Notes under the pieces: generated by a model
Databases searched by the model: none
Seen by the model: only the letters and a program-made list of their open reading frames with translations
Told to the model about the DNA's origin: nothing
Source of the DNA: Plasmopara viticola
Lineage: Eukaryota > Oomycota > Peronosporomycetes > Peronosporales > Peronosporaceae
Length of the DNA: 64,000 bases
Assembly (NCBI GenBank): GCA_001695595.3
Contig: MBPM02000068.1
Location: forward strand, 248,001 to 312,000
Direction: 5' to 3'
Shown: positions 34,229 to 44,601 of the stretch, in pieces
How the letters are laid out: each line of letters starts with the position of its first letter
Position numbering within the stretch: position 1 is the first letter of the stretch
Made by a program: the position numbers and the translations under genes

Positions 34229-35173
34229 ATGGGCAACTTCTTGGTATCGTCGGTTTGTCACGCGCACAGCCGCTCTGAGGCCGTCTACGCTATCGTGAGG
34301 GCACAGGTGAAAGAGCTAAGGGGCCGCCAGCGTCATGGTACACCCCTGCAGCGCCAGTGTGCGGCTCAACAGGCAGCCTTCCTGCGCGCCATCTCATCGA
34401 AGATGGCGCTAACCGCCGCCGTGATGAAATGCTGGATGATGGCCGCCACGGTCCGTGCTCGGGCTGCACTCATTACCTCGATCGTGTTCATCGCCAAGAA
34501 GTTTCTTGCGGTTGCGAGTCCACAGCTGGTGTTGCCGCCACCGGAATACGACGATGTGTTTAGCGAGTTCAACGCGGTTTTTGAAACGAACCCGCGACCG
34601 TCAAAGACGCTTCGAGAGCTACAGCACGCCGCCAAGCTGGAGGCCAAAGACTCAAAGGCAAAAATTGAAGCACAACGAGCAGAGACAGAAGTAGATGCGA
34701 TGGCAGAGGACGGCAAAAAGAGTTTGAGAGAAGATACAGACGGCACGGAAGAAGTGAGCGACCTCGACGACGAGTACGAGTTGTTGCCAAAGCTCGAGGA
34801 AGACCGTTCTTTCTATGCCGACGATAACCAAGTGGAGAGCGAGGGCGCACGACTTTTACAACTTGCATCGAGTATCTCCGACACGTCACTGCATGTTGAG
34901 GAGTTTATTCTTAAAGGGAATCACGGGAACTTTGAGGTGATTACAAAGGATGTGGACATGTTTGCTATCAAAGCCAGTGAAGGTGAAAAGAGAAGTATCG
35001 TGCGTGTGTTGCTGGCATACTGCGCCTACAGTGAAGATTTAAATTACGCGAGCGACATGGTGCTAACAGCCGAGGAGTGCTTGCAGGTTTGGCAGGGAGA
35101 TGAAGACCGTGCTTTTAAGTCTCTTGCCGTTTTGTGCAACGATGTCCCGCGTTTGTGTGCCGCCCTCGAGTGA
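34229..35173 (+). CDS. Protein with a degenerate or partial TBC-like (Rab-GAP) C-terminus
   Basis: A 314-codon frame from an ATG at 34229. The first 95 residues are basic and helical, with a hydrophobic stretch (ARAALITSIVFIAKKFLAVA). Residues about 130-190 are an acidic, charged linker. The last 75 residues resemble the start of a TBC domain: a KDV in the right place, then IVRVLLAYCAYSEDLNY, then a segment ending GDEDRAFKSLAVLCND, which matches the rVLxAYaxYnpevgYcQGM ... eeAFwxLxxL pattern. The RTF after KDV and the YCQGM box are lost (YASDM here), and the arginine and glutamine fingers needed for GTPase activation are not seen. It is either an inactive relative or a truncated gene. Its stop is 110 bp from the stop of the convergent CCDC130-like gene. 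Confidence 0.7.
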   Translation: MGNFLVSSVCHAHSRSEAVYAIVRAQVKELRGRQRHGTPLQRQCAAQQAAFLRAISSKMALTAAVMKCWMMAATVRARAALITSIVFIAKKFLAVASPQLVLPPPEYDDVFSEFNAVFETNPRPSKTLRELQHAAKLEAKDSKAKIEAQRAETEVDAMAEDGKKSLREDTDGTEEVSDLDDEYELLPKLEEDRSFYADDNQVESEGARLLQLASSISDTSLHVEEFILKGNHGNFEVITKDVDMFAIKASEGEKRSIVRVLLAYCAYSEDLNYASDMVLTAEECLQVWQGDEDRAFKSLAVLCNDVPRLCAALE

Positions 35174-35283
35174 GGCCGTACACTTTTAGTGTAAATTTTT
35201 TTCACAAACGAAGTCGTGATTATTTAAAGCCAATGTAGTAGCTACTTTAATTGAAAAGAACAACGATAATAATGAAATTCGTG

Positions 35284-36183
35284 TCACGCTGTGATGATCC
35301 GCTTTTTGGCAGCTCGCTTGGCAGTCTTCAGCCGCTGCAGCTGAGACCCGACGGGGTCACCAAAATGCTGAAACGGATCTGCCCTCGCAGATGTAGCAAG
35401 CACTTTCGAGCTGCTCGAGCGCGGCTTAGACCTTTCTCTAGATCGGTGGCCGAAACGTTTGTTTCGCTTCTGCTGGATATCCTTAAACACCACTGCTTTC
35501 GACGCAAACACGTCGTCAGTATGCACATCAAGCAGCGGGATGCCAAGACCCAATCGCTTGGCCTCCTGTTCTCGATGTTTGTGCTGTTTCTTTTTGCTCC
35601 TCAATTGCGCCCTCAGGGCCGAGTTGCTGGCGTAGTCGTCCTTAAATTCTGCATCCTGCAAGTTCATGAGAGCCTCGAGCCCACGCGACCGCTTCTTAGC
35701 TGCGAGCTTGTCCTCATTCTCGTGCTCTAACCAAAAGAACGGATCTTCACGCAACTTGACGGCAAGCTCAGGGTCGTTCAATCTCTCCGTCTGTCGATCC
35801 TCAGCGTCCTCTCTCACTGCCTTCTGCTTCAAACCGCTGACCAGCTCGTAGTCGCGCGCCTTTGGGTCCGTCCGAATGATCATCTCACCGCTACAACTAG
35901 GACACTTTAAGCAAAATTCCCAGATAATTGACGAAAAGTAGTGATCGGCCTTCTTTTTGCGGGCATTGAAGCGAACACCACGCCCAATGTGTGCGTCGCA
36001 GTGCGTGCACCAAACGCTGTACGGCATTTCAAAGCGCACAACTAGTACGCCATCGCTCGGTAGGTTTTTTGCACGTTTACCTAATGGATGTGATCCGTGG
36101 AACGAGTTGAGCGAGCCATGTTCAGGTCGCCACTCTGCCGGATAGTAGTAGCCGTCGGCTTGGGTTGCCGCTAGTGACGACAT
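35284..36183 (-). CDS. CCDC130/YJU2B-type splicing factor (CWC16 family)
   Basis: An intronless 299-residue frame. The family (CWC16/DUF572) acts in the spliceosome around the first catalytic step. Family hallmarks in order: YYYPAEWRPEHGSLNSFHGS near the start, LVVRFEMPYSVWCTHC (zinc ligands at about 59 and 62), HIGRGVRFNARKKKADHYFS, CLKCPSC (about 94 and 97), and IIRTDPKARDYELVSG. The C-terminal half is charged, with FFWLEHENEDK and FKDDYASNSALRAQLRSKKK, which fit the CCDC130 subgroup rather than YJU2 itself. The chosen start is the ATG at 36183, because the family begins just before the YYPP motif and the upstream open frame lacks an ATG. It is divergent from the FAM193-like gene, with 346 bp between the two starts. 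Confidence 0.93.
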   Translation of the reverse strand: MSSLAATQADGYYYPAEWRPEHGSLNSFHGSHPLGKRAKNLPSDGVLVVRFEMPYSVWCTHCDAHIGRGVRFNARKKKADHYFSSIIWEFCLKCPSCSGEMIIRTDPKARDYELVSGLKQKAVREDAEDRQTERLNDPELAVKLREDPFFWLEHENEDKLAAKKRSRGLEALMNLQDAEFKDDYASNSALRAQLRSKKKQHKHREQEAKRLGLGIPLLDVHTDDVFASKAVVFKDIQQKRNKRFGHRSRERSKPRSSSSKVLATSARADPFQHFGDPVGSQLQRLKTAKRAAKKRIITA

Positions 36184-36529
36184 GTCGCGATTTGTGTCGA
36201 CTGTAACCCGATTTTTTGCGAAAAAGCACTGGAACAAAATGTCGTACAGAATATCAGAATATCAAAATCATTTACATGACCCGGCGAGGCCTTAAGACAG
36301 CGACTCAAGTTCCTCGCGACACCCAAGCGACTAGCGCCAACTCTGACCTGATGCCACACCGCCATCAAATACTGCGGCGATCGTTAGGCTTTATGCTCGC
36401 ACGCAAGTATCGGTAATGATGTTTTCGTTGACATTAAGTCGCCCATTGCTTAGATAACATTATGAATATTATGACAGCAACTCGTGCCCAACCGAGAGTG
36501 ATTTTGCGCGTGAACTTAGCAGCCGCTTT
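36184..36529. promoter_or_regulatory. Shared divergent promoter region
   Basis: 346 bp separate the starts of the CCDC130-like (-) and FAM193-like (+) genes, so both promoters must lie here or in adjacent leaders. A short out-of-frame ATG frame starts at about 36462, upstream of the FAM193-like start. No clear TATA or initiator box stands out. Confidence 0.45.
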
Positions 36530-36883
36530 ATGCCAAGCACTGAGCGTACGAGCTTTGGAGCTTTGACTGCACCAGTTGTCTCTTCGGGCTCCACAAGCAG
36601 CAACAATATTATAATGGGAGTTAATGGCTCAAAGAGCTTTACGCGCGAAGAGCTCATAAACTTTTGGAGGGAACTTGCACTTGTGACTAAACGGAGGTTG
36701 TTGCGGATTCGCCGTGAAACTTATTTGACGGCGCTAGACCAATTCCTTGTGAACCAAAACTTGTGCTGCGAGTGCCACGATAATGTTGTTGCAGAGTGGG
36801 AAGACCACGAGCGGAAGCGCTCGGGAAGCCGCTCTCTGCAGGACGTTTTTAGTGTCTTTCCGCCATTCTTGGATGACGAAGAA

Positions 36884-36921
<38 letters not shown>

Positions 36922-37892
36922 CGATGACGACGAGACAGGTGAGCTGGGAGACGATTTAGAGGAAGAAGATATGGTGCTAGAAGAAGAATTGGTGTTTAAA
37001 TATGAGCTAGAACGTGAAGAACGGCGAGGGGCTACTGGCAAGAGCAGTGTGCTGTCAGATGAGTATTTAGCAGCACTGGAAGTTGGCAAGCGACAGGAAG
37101 ACGAGTTGCTACGACTAATTCAAAAAGAAGAACGCTTTATTATTATTCGGGAGGATCACACAAACTTTATTATGGATTTAATTCGTTGCGGTGAGCAGTT
37201 TAGCTACGTCTCACCATTTCGATCCGGACTTGATGACGACGATAGCGTAAACAGCCAAGGTAACGACAATGTTAATGATACTTGTCCCGGTGCAAACACT
37301 TCACATTTGGCACAAGAATATTTGCTCGAAGTGCTTGCCATCAAATTTAGAGAACAGGTGCGTGGAACCCAAAGCCTTGTTAATTTGTCGACAACAACGG
37401 AATAAAAGATATTTTATTACATACTGACAACAGCTGGAAGATGCATACCAAGAGGCATTACAGCACTCGCTTGCAGTTCAAGCTGAACTGCTCCGTGATG
37501 AGCTTGCAGATCTCAAAGCAAGTCAGAAACCTCCCGCCACAAGCCGGAAAAAGAAAAGCAAAAAGGAAAAGAAACGTCGCAAAAAAGAGGCCGTGAGTCT
37601 GAAAGTGACTGAGAAGATAAGCCCTCGAGATATACACTTTCCGTCGCAGATGCCAGCGTCCCCCAAGTACACGTCTCTGGCGAAGCACCAATCCGCTTCG
37701 TCATTGATAGAAAGAGCTGGTGACTCGGACACGGAGGTACGCGACCCAGAGGAAATTAAGATTGACCGCGAGGTAGAAGAATTTCGTCTTTTGCTAGAAG
37801 AAATTAGTGCTGAGAGCGCACTGCGTTCCCGAAAGAAACTGGTGCTGCCCCCAGGCTCGTTTGCTCACTTAAACTCGATGACCGTCTCGTGA
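36530..37892 (+). CDS. FAM193-like protein
   Basis: Exons 36530-37357 and 37434-37892 give 428 residues; the 76-bp intron starts GTGCGT and ends ACAACAG, and phase is kept. The C-terminus matches the FAM193 C-terminal domain: PRDIHFPSQM, then KIDREVEEFRLLLEE, then SALRSRKKLVLPPGSF, corresponding to the DIDLDS / EREVEYFKRFC / RQRLSINWSNF pattern of animal FAM193 proteins. Near residue 80 is a NLCCECHDN cysteine cluster. An acidic block with ten consecutive aspartates lies near residues 118-135, encoded by GAC repeats, and exon 2 opens with a coiled coil followed by a basic run (KKKSKKEKKRRKK). The function of FAM193 is not well established; nuclear location is plausible from the basic run. Start chosen at the first in-frame ATG. 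Confidence 0.78.
36885..36935 (+). repeat. GAC microsatellite inside the FAM193-like gene
   Basis: A run of mostly GAC triplets, with GAA, GGT and GAT interruptions, encodes a poly-aspartate tract. Being triplet-based, it can change length without breaking the frame. Confidence 0.85.
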
Positions 37893-38034
37893 GACTTACG
37901 GTTCGGCCATTGGCAATAAAATTCAGGCGAATTTTTTCGCTATAATCTATTTTTGCGTCCTACGCTAATTTATTTTTGAGTTTCGAGAAAAAATTCCACA
38001 AATATTATCGTACTTGATCTAGAAAAGAAGACGT

Positions 38035-38358
38035 ATTGTATTGTATTGTATTACGTTATCGCGTTGCCAAGTTATGCACGTGCTAGTTTCAGTCTGGCTA
38101 GTCCACGGCATAGAGTGGTGTCCGCATACGTCGGGTCTCGTTCGGCGGGCAGTGCAGCCAGCACCGAGGTCGTGAGGGTCTTCCGTTATTTTGTTTAGTT
38201 CTAACTTGGTAAGAGCCCAGGTGGCGCCCTGATGCTGGAGACCGTCGCGTCGAGGGTGAGACTCGTTAGAGACCTGCAGATGCCCGAGAGCGCCTGCCCG
38301 AAGCGCGCGAGCATTTAGCCCCCGCGCTTGGAAGGAGGGCGTCACCCCAACCTTTTCC
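38035..38358 (-). mobile_element. SINE-like retroelement, copy 3
   Basis: About 324 bp on the - strand, nearly the same as copy 2. Sense 5' end GGAAAAGGTTGGGGTGACGC; 3' tail of three TACAA units. A 13-bp target-site duplication with one mismatch, ACGTCTTC(T/G)TTTC in sense, lies at 38022-38034 and 38359-38371. It sits between the 3' end of the FAM193-like gene and the start of the BMT5-like gene, about 330 bp upstream of the latter. A frame is open across the whole element. Confidence 0.85.
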
Positions 38359-38685
38359 GAAACGAAGACGTGTTGGTAATTAATATTTTCCTCTTTTAAA
38401 CCAACCACCGACCCTGTAGCTCGAATGGTGACACTTTTGGTTCACTAAAGAATAACATTTCAGCAGTGCAATAACTACCCTGTTAATCTGCATTCAGAGA
38501 TGGGCGTGTGATAGTCGGGTGGGCTGGACGCTTTGACTTTGTAAAGCAACGAAACTCATTTTCAGAAAAATGGGTCGGATATTAGATGTACTGACAATTT
38601 GAGTAATTAATAAGCTGCAGCAATATTTGTAATTAATTTTGAAATAATTGCAATAGTTCATCGCACGACAAACATTTTGCACGTC

Positions 38686-40011
38686 ATGGCAAAGGCCGGT
38701 GGCAACAAGAAGAAAAGTCGGCGCAATGACAAAGTGCGTCCTTCACACTTCAACTCAAAACTTCCCCTTCTAAGCTTACCGGTTCATGACAATAACACAA
38801 TAGAAACACGCATTTGACCATCGTGGCGCACAGATTCGTGCGGCCAAGTCGCAAACTAATACCATCTTTTCGTTGGCGGCGTCAACCAATCCAAACCCCA
38901 AATGTCTTGGCCCGTTTACCGACCGCCAGCGCATTTTGGTGGTAGGTGACGGAAACTTTTCCTTTTCTTTATCCCTCGCCGTGTTCCTGGTATGCAATCA
39001 AATTCATCGCTCGACAGTGAGCTCTCAGCGAAAGGTCTTTGATGCTAATTGGACGTTTTGTGTAGGGTGGCAATAATCTGGTTGCCACGTGTTATGACTC
39101 AAAGGTGGACCTCAAGGACAAATATCCGAATGCACTTTTGAATTGCGACGCTCTCGATACGGCCGGTGTATGTAGTTATTTCCAATAATCAACGTATGCA
39201 CAGTACTGACTGTTATATGCCTCTGTAACTATAGTCTGAGGTGCACTTTGATGTGGATGCGACAAATCTTGAAAAAGAGAGTTGGTTGAATGGTGCGCAG
39301 CCGTTTCACATGATTGTTTTCAACTTTCCTCATCTTGGAGGCGCAACGGAAATGGACGTGGTCAACAACCAAAAGCTGTTGAGAAACTTCTTCTACTCGA
39401 CGCGGAACTTTTTGCATCCTAGTCGTGGACATGTGCTCGTCTCGCTTCGTAACACAGTGTTTTACAGGCGATGGAAGATTCAGGAGCAGGCAGCAGCTAG
39501 TGGCTTCCAGTTGAGACGGTACGTGAGAGATTGACAGTGCTATGAAGGACTTTAAAGTGGTTGTTCATACGGTATATTTTGATAAAAATTATTAGCACTG
39601 AGGTATTTGATGCGAGCATTTATTCCGGTTATGAGCCACAGCGTACACACCCTGCCTCATTTCGAGATGAACCGCCTTCTACAACAGGAGCATACTATTA
39701 TATTTTTGCCTTAGATAAGAGTATCCTACCAGTTGGTCCGCGTCAGCGAGCTCTCCAAATAAACGACTTTACCGATTGCAGCACAAAGAGAAAGGTAGCT
39801 CGTCACGTTATCAGATCGGTACAAGCAGCTAGATGATCACTAAATCGATACTTGCTGATAGGAAACGGCGAAGGTGAAAGGAATACCAACATTATCAAAA
39901 ATGGTTTGCCAGCTCTGTGATCTTGCATTCCGCGACGTGAAGAAGTATAACGGACATTTGAATTCTGCGAAGCACGCCAAGAAGGTCAAGGCGCTGAAGT
40001 GGAAATCATAG
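38686..40011 (+). CDS. BMT5-like rRNA methyltransferase with C-terminal U1-type zinc finger
   Basis: Six exons (38686-38733, 38834-38989, 39066-39167, 39235-39518, 39596-39818, 39862-40011) give 320 residues; all junctions are GT-AG and in phase. BMT5-like (DUF2431) proteins methylate uridine N3 in large-subunit rRNA using S-adenosylmethionine. The SAM-binding motif is VVGDGNFSFSLSLA (52-65). The second family hallmark, FNFPHLGG (131-138), is preceded by FHMIV, and RNTVFYRRW follows. The final exon encodes a C2H2 finger, C287-x2-C290-x12-H303-x5-H309, the spacing of U1/dsRNA-binding fingers. A lysine-rich N-terminus (KKKSRRNDK) suggests nucleolar targeting. The last intron, 43 bp with a GTACAA donor, is the least certain; if it were retained the protein would end after VQAAR and lack the finger. 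Confidence 0.85.
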
Positions 40012-40388
40012 TGTTCTGAGAATAAGTGCCTTACTTTTCACAACGAACTTGCTCGAACTTGTTCAAAATTTTATAGAATTGGTAAAATTTGTGATTTTCT
40101 AAGTTAATCGTTCGAGTAACGTTGGCTGCATACAAGTTAACAAGTGCCGCCGTCCTTTGTCTTTAACTTTTAGCTTAACTTCTACCATCACGACGGGGAA
40201 CTGCGATGCGGCATATTTCGATGGGTTCAACCTCACCGAGGACCTCAGTGGAGAGTGGAATGTTAAGCTATCATTGGACTGACTAGTTACCTTTAGTAGT
40301 AGTTTAAAAGTATGCGGTAACAAAGTTAGCACCTCATATCCATCTCGCAAAAATTCGGCAAAAACTACCGCTCACGCGAATCCATACC
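40012..40388. promoter_or_regulatory. Intergenic promoter region of the sulfurtransferase gene
   Basis: 377 bp between the methyltransferase stop and the sulfurtransferase ATG. No distinct motif; it must hold one 3' end and one promoter. Confidence 0.3.
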
Positions 40389-41797
40389 ATGAATCGATCT
40401 TCGTCCCGCCTTACTAGCTCTTTGTCACCGCTGTTATCGACGGAAAAGGCTCATAGCCTCTGGAAAAGTAGCGAACGACGTGTGCGTTTCTTGGACGCTT
40501 CCTGGTACCTGGACAAAAGTCGCGACGCCAAGCGCGAGTTTGTATCAGAGCGGCTACCTGGCGCTCAATTCTTTGACATTGAGCAGATCTCCGACAAGAT
40601 GTCCACACTACCGCACATGCTGCCAAACGGTTAGTGATTGCGGTATCTTTGTTACAGACATATATGCAATCTTATGACGTTGTTAGTGGAGATATTTGAG
40701 CATGCTATGATGTACCTTGGAGTGGAGAACAAGGACACGATTGTTGTTTACGGGGGCAAGCACTGTTTTAGGTGAGTTTAATAACAAAACAGGAGCGTAT
40801 TTTTGACAATTTTGAATTATGCAATAGTCCAGCGCGTTGCTGGTGGACATTCAAGTACTTTGGACACGACAGCGTGCACATTCTCAACGGTAAAGTGGCG
40901 TTTAAAACGACAAATGTTTCAGCATATCTTGATCTTGATGTACTAACGCATCTCTGGATAGGAGGTATCACGAAGTGGAAGAGCGAGAATCGAGAGGTCG
41001 AGACGGGCGAGCCTAAAAAAATAGTGGCCAGTCCGCATTACGAGGCTGAGCCCAAGGACGATCTTGTGGTCTCATGGGAAGAAGTGCTGGACAAGATTGG
41101 GATGGACACGCAGATCGTTGACGCTCGTGGAGCCGCGCGTTTCTACGCCAAGGAGCCTGTGCGTGGACTGCCGATTCATCCTCATTTAATCAAAGACAAG
41201 CCTAATTTGATGCGCTGTGTAGGAACCGCGTCCGGGAATGCGTGGCGGCCATATTCCCGGGTCTGTCAACGTCCCTTTCACTAAACTTGTCAATCCAGAT
41301 GACTTTTCGGTGAGATTTAATGTACAAGTGATGGGATAAATGCCATCCAACGGCTTGGTGTTGTGTGTTCTTGGTCACAGCTTTTCCGTGATTTGGCTGA
41401 TATCAAATCCGCATTTGCTGAAGCAAGTAGGTGCAATACTTAAGTATCTTAAAGGCTTGGTGATATAATGTGGTTGATCAATAGACGTGAAGATGGACGA
41501 AAAAAGCCCAGTCATCACAAGGTTTGTTTGAAATCTGATTTGCTATACAATTCTATATGTGATCATTTGGTGCCGCTTTGTTTTTCATGTAGTTGTGGCT
41601 CTGGAGTGACTGCGAGCGTGTTGACGTTTGGCCTGCATTTGATTGGCAAGCCGTTAAGCAAGTACGTTTCGAATCGACCCGTGCTACGTCTATATAAACG
41701 ATTTTTACCATGCGCTTCTTACAGGGTGCCCGTGTACGACGGTTCGTGGTCGGAATGGGGCTTACGAAGCGATCTTCCACTGGAAACTCAAGCGTAA
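40389..41797 (+). CDS. Two-domain rhodanese (thiosulfate / 3-mercaptopyruvate sulfurtransferase)
   Basis: Nine exons (40389-40629, 40687-40771, 40828-40889, 40962-41158, 41223-41309, 41381-41426, 41485-41521, 41593-41661, 41725-41797) give 298 residues, with every junction GT-AG and in phase. The enzyme moves sulfane sulfur from 3-mercaptopyruvate or thiosulfate to acceptors such as cyanide or thiols. Domain 1 has RFLDASWYLDKSRDAKREF, LPGAQFFDIEQISD, WWTFKYFGHDSVHILNGG and ITKW. Domain 2 has IVDARGAARFYAKEPE, RGGHIPGSVNVPF, and the catalytic loop SCGSGVTAS with Cys at about 253, then VPVYDGSWSEW at the end. CGSGVTA is the form usual in mercaptopyruvate-type enzymes. The short N-terminus (about 30 residues before the domain) could be a weak mitochondrial signal. 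Confidence 0.92.
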
Positions 41798-43327
41798 AGA
41801 GTGCACTGAAAAATTGGATTGGAGTAAAAACCAGCGTTGCTTTCTGAATGTTAAAGTTGCTTATGCCAATTACTTAAATTATGTGTGTCGCAGAATCGAC
41901 AAAATGACCAAAAATGTATGTACTCGTGTGGTTTACGCATCTTTGATGATGTGCTCAATTCATCAGTGAGAGGAAAAAGTAAGACGTAAGCAAGCTACGT
42001 GGCATAGATAAGCAACAATCAATTGTGATATCAGATGGTAAGCTTAAAGAAGAAACGACCGCGATCATTGTGATGTACTAAATCATCACTCATTACGAAC
42101 AGGAAGCTGTGAAATTGTTGCCAGTCGTACAGCGAACGAGCGTTAAGTCACTTCAGACAGCTCTCTAGCCGCAAAATGGAATTTTTTTTTGGCTTTGTAT
42201 CCCATCAAATATTATTTGTTCACTTTCGTTTATGGTTGTGTGTCGCATTAAGCTTTATCTCAATGTTATGAAGCGCTTGTACACACATAAATGCGCGAAT
42301 ACTTTGGCCTCGCACACATGCATGCCATCTCCAGCACCATCGATCAAAATGGCACCTAAAACGTCGTAGAGACGGCGCATGGGGTCGTCCGCTCTGCAAC
42401 TTTCGGCAATGGGCATCGTGCTAATCAAAAGCATGCCGCACATATGTAAATGTTAATGCCGAAGTCTACGTTTATATGCTCAGCCAGGCCAATAGCTTCA
42501 CAATGGTCGGCAAATTGAATTAACGTAGTTAGGCGACAGCAACGACGTCAAATTTGGCGTGATTGGCCTCTGCACGAAAAGTTGTGCTGCCGCATGAGAT
42601 TGACGATGTTGGCAGCAGCCAATCTCATCCTCGGCGACAAAGGCTTAATGCTCTGTGTCGGTAAGATATAGCTTATCGCTATTGGATAACATAAAAAGTC
42701 GCAGGTGAGACCGCGGTGCATTTTTTTTTTGCCATCACGGTTGATAGTCTTGAAACGCAATTCTAATTTACATTCAAGAGCTGTTCAGGGTACTGGACCC
42801 TCAACTCCACGAACAAGTTAGCAGAGTGCGTGAAGATGTTTAACATAGCTAAACTACAATTATTTCACCATGAGTATTTAATCTTCATTTGGGTCTGCTT
42901 TGATCGGCGTCGTGTACGCATCGACGTCATTGAACCAATCATGAGTAACAACTTAGGCAAATCCAAGTACCACTTCAGCTTGCTGTTGTGAAATTCACAC
43001 CTGCACATAGCTTCAATCTGGCTAAGAAAGCTTAAAAATCGCTGTCACTGAAGTCAACACCGGTATTTTTGGCTGTAGTCATGTGCTTCCCGGGTATGAG
43101 CCCAGATCACGTGAATTGACAATCGACAGACTGACGCGTCCTCGGGTAAAGAAGGACAAGCAATTCTACCCGACGCTTCTTGAAATATATCTTTACGAGA
43201 TTAGAAAATGAACTTATTAGGTTGAAGTGACTAACAAACATCAACGCATATTGTTTACGAAAGTTTTAGCCATTGCACGACTGATCGACACAATCATCTT
43301 TTTCAGCTCTCGGGGCTTTTGTAACAG
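41798..43327. other. No gene seen
   Basis: AT-rich DNA between the sulfurtransferase and the second retrotransposon. Open stretches at 42255-42443 and 42548-42760 (-) have no motif. Confidence 0.4.
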
Positions 43328-43720
43328 AGCTCATTTATAGGTCTGTTGTTGGACGAAGATTGGGCGGCAAGCAGGGCAAAGTCGGTGATAAAGAAGGATT
43401 AATAGTTGCTAAAAGCAAATAAGAGAATGGTAGTAAATGGAAAGCTCTTGAAATTCTTGTCTTGCTGCCGTCTAACTGCTGGCTGTTAACTATCTACTGC
43501 TACTACCTTGTAGGCTATCATTTTCCTTTACTCCATCTGGCGTTTCAAATCATCCTAGATCATTTTAATCAGTAAAGCCGTTTACTTCCAAGCATAATGA
43601 GGTATCTAGACTGTGCTTTTGACCTAAAACTATATTCAATGGAAAGTACAATGCATATGAATTTTGGTAGTATGGCGTAATAGCCGTTTCGGTCACGTCA
43701 CATGACCTCCCATCAAAAAA
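43328..43720 (-). mobile_element. 3' LTR of element B, truncated
   Basis: Same orientation and family as 48606-49205 (shared: GTnGTnGGACnAnG, ACTCCAT(C/G)TGGC, and the GTATGGCG(T/C)AATAGCCGT block near 43673). It lies just beyond the chromodomain of the - strand element, so it is its 3' LTR, but the part furthest from the element is missing. Confidence 0.7.
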
Positions 43721-44601
43721 AGATGCCAATTCTAAAAGAAAGGGCGCATATTTTCTAATTACTAACAGAAATCTCTGAGTCTGAGAATCTGTTTTAGATT
43801 CTCCTCGGCTCCCAAGTGGCTTCATCCTTGGTTTTCACCTAGCCACCGAACTTTAACTGTAAATTTCCATTCTTCCTGGTGTTCGATTACGGCATCAGCG
43901 AGTTGTTCCTCGAAGCCATTAGGCAAACGCGACCTTTTCATCTTTTTCCCACGCTTGAGTTCTTTGCGGTACGGCTTAAACAGTGAAGTGTGGGCCACTG
44001 GATGCAGCTAACATTCCTTCGGTCGTCCCAACTCGTACGAATCTCGCGGATCTTTCTTCACGATCGAGAACGGGCCAATATATCTTAGCGCGAGTTTTCT
44101 CGACTTTTGTGACAAACATCTAAATTCTTGCCGTCCAATAGCACCATATCTCCAGCCCGTGAGTCTCGAACGAGGCTATCCTTGTCATTTTAGTACTTTA
44201 TATTTTTGTGTGCTTCGCTTATCCGGTCTCTGCGACCTTGATTTTGACGTAGTAAGACCGCTTTTGTGTATTATGTCAACTTGTGAAATTCTGGATCTAA
44301 TGCAACATCATCCGGCTCAAAAGGAACATATATTAAATCTACTTCGAGCGGTGACGTTTCAATTGTAAAGTGCACGCTCAATAATAGGCTACCTCAGCCA
44401 AATCCAAAAGTCATCCCAATGATTCTGTGCTGGGTTGACGAGAACTTTGATGCAATCTTCAACAAAACGAATAGTGTTTTCCGTTCGGCCATCCTATTGT
44501 GGCCTAAGAGTCGAAGTTAAAGTTTGTTGTTTTCTGCAGCAGACGCGACTAATTGACATTAGAAATGAGCTTGTTGGCTTGTGCCATCTTCCTTCATTTG
44601 T

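Noticed and set aside
36721..37089. Serine-rich 122-codon frame on the - strand
   Set aside because: It is the complement of the GAC-rich poly-aspartate exon of the FAM193-like gene.
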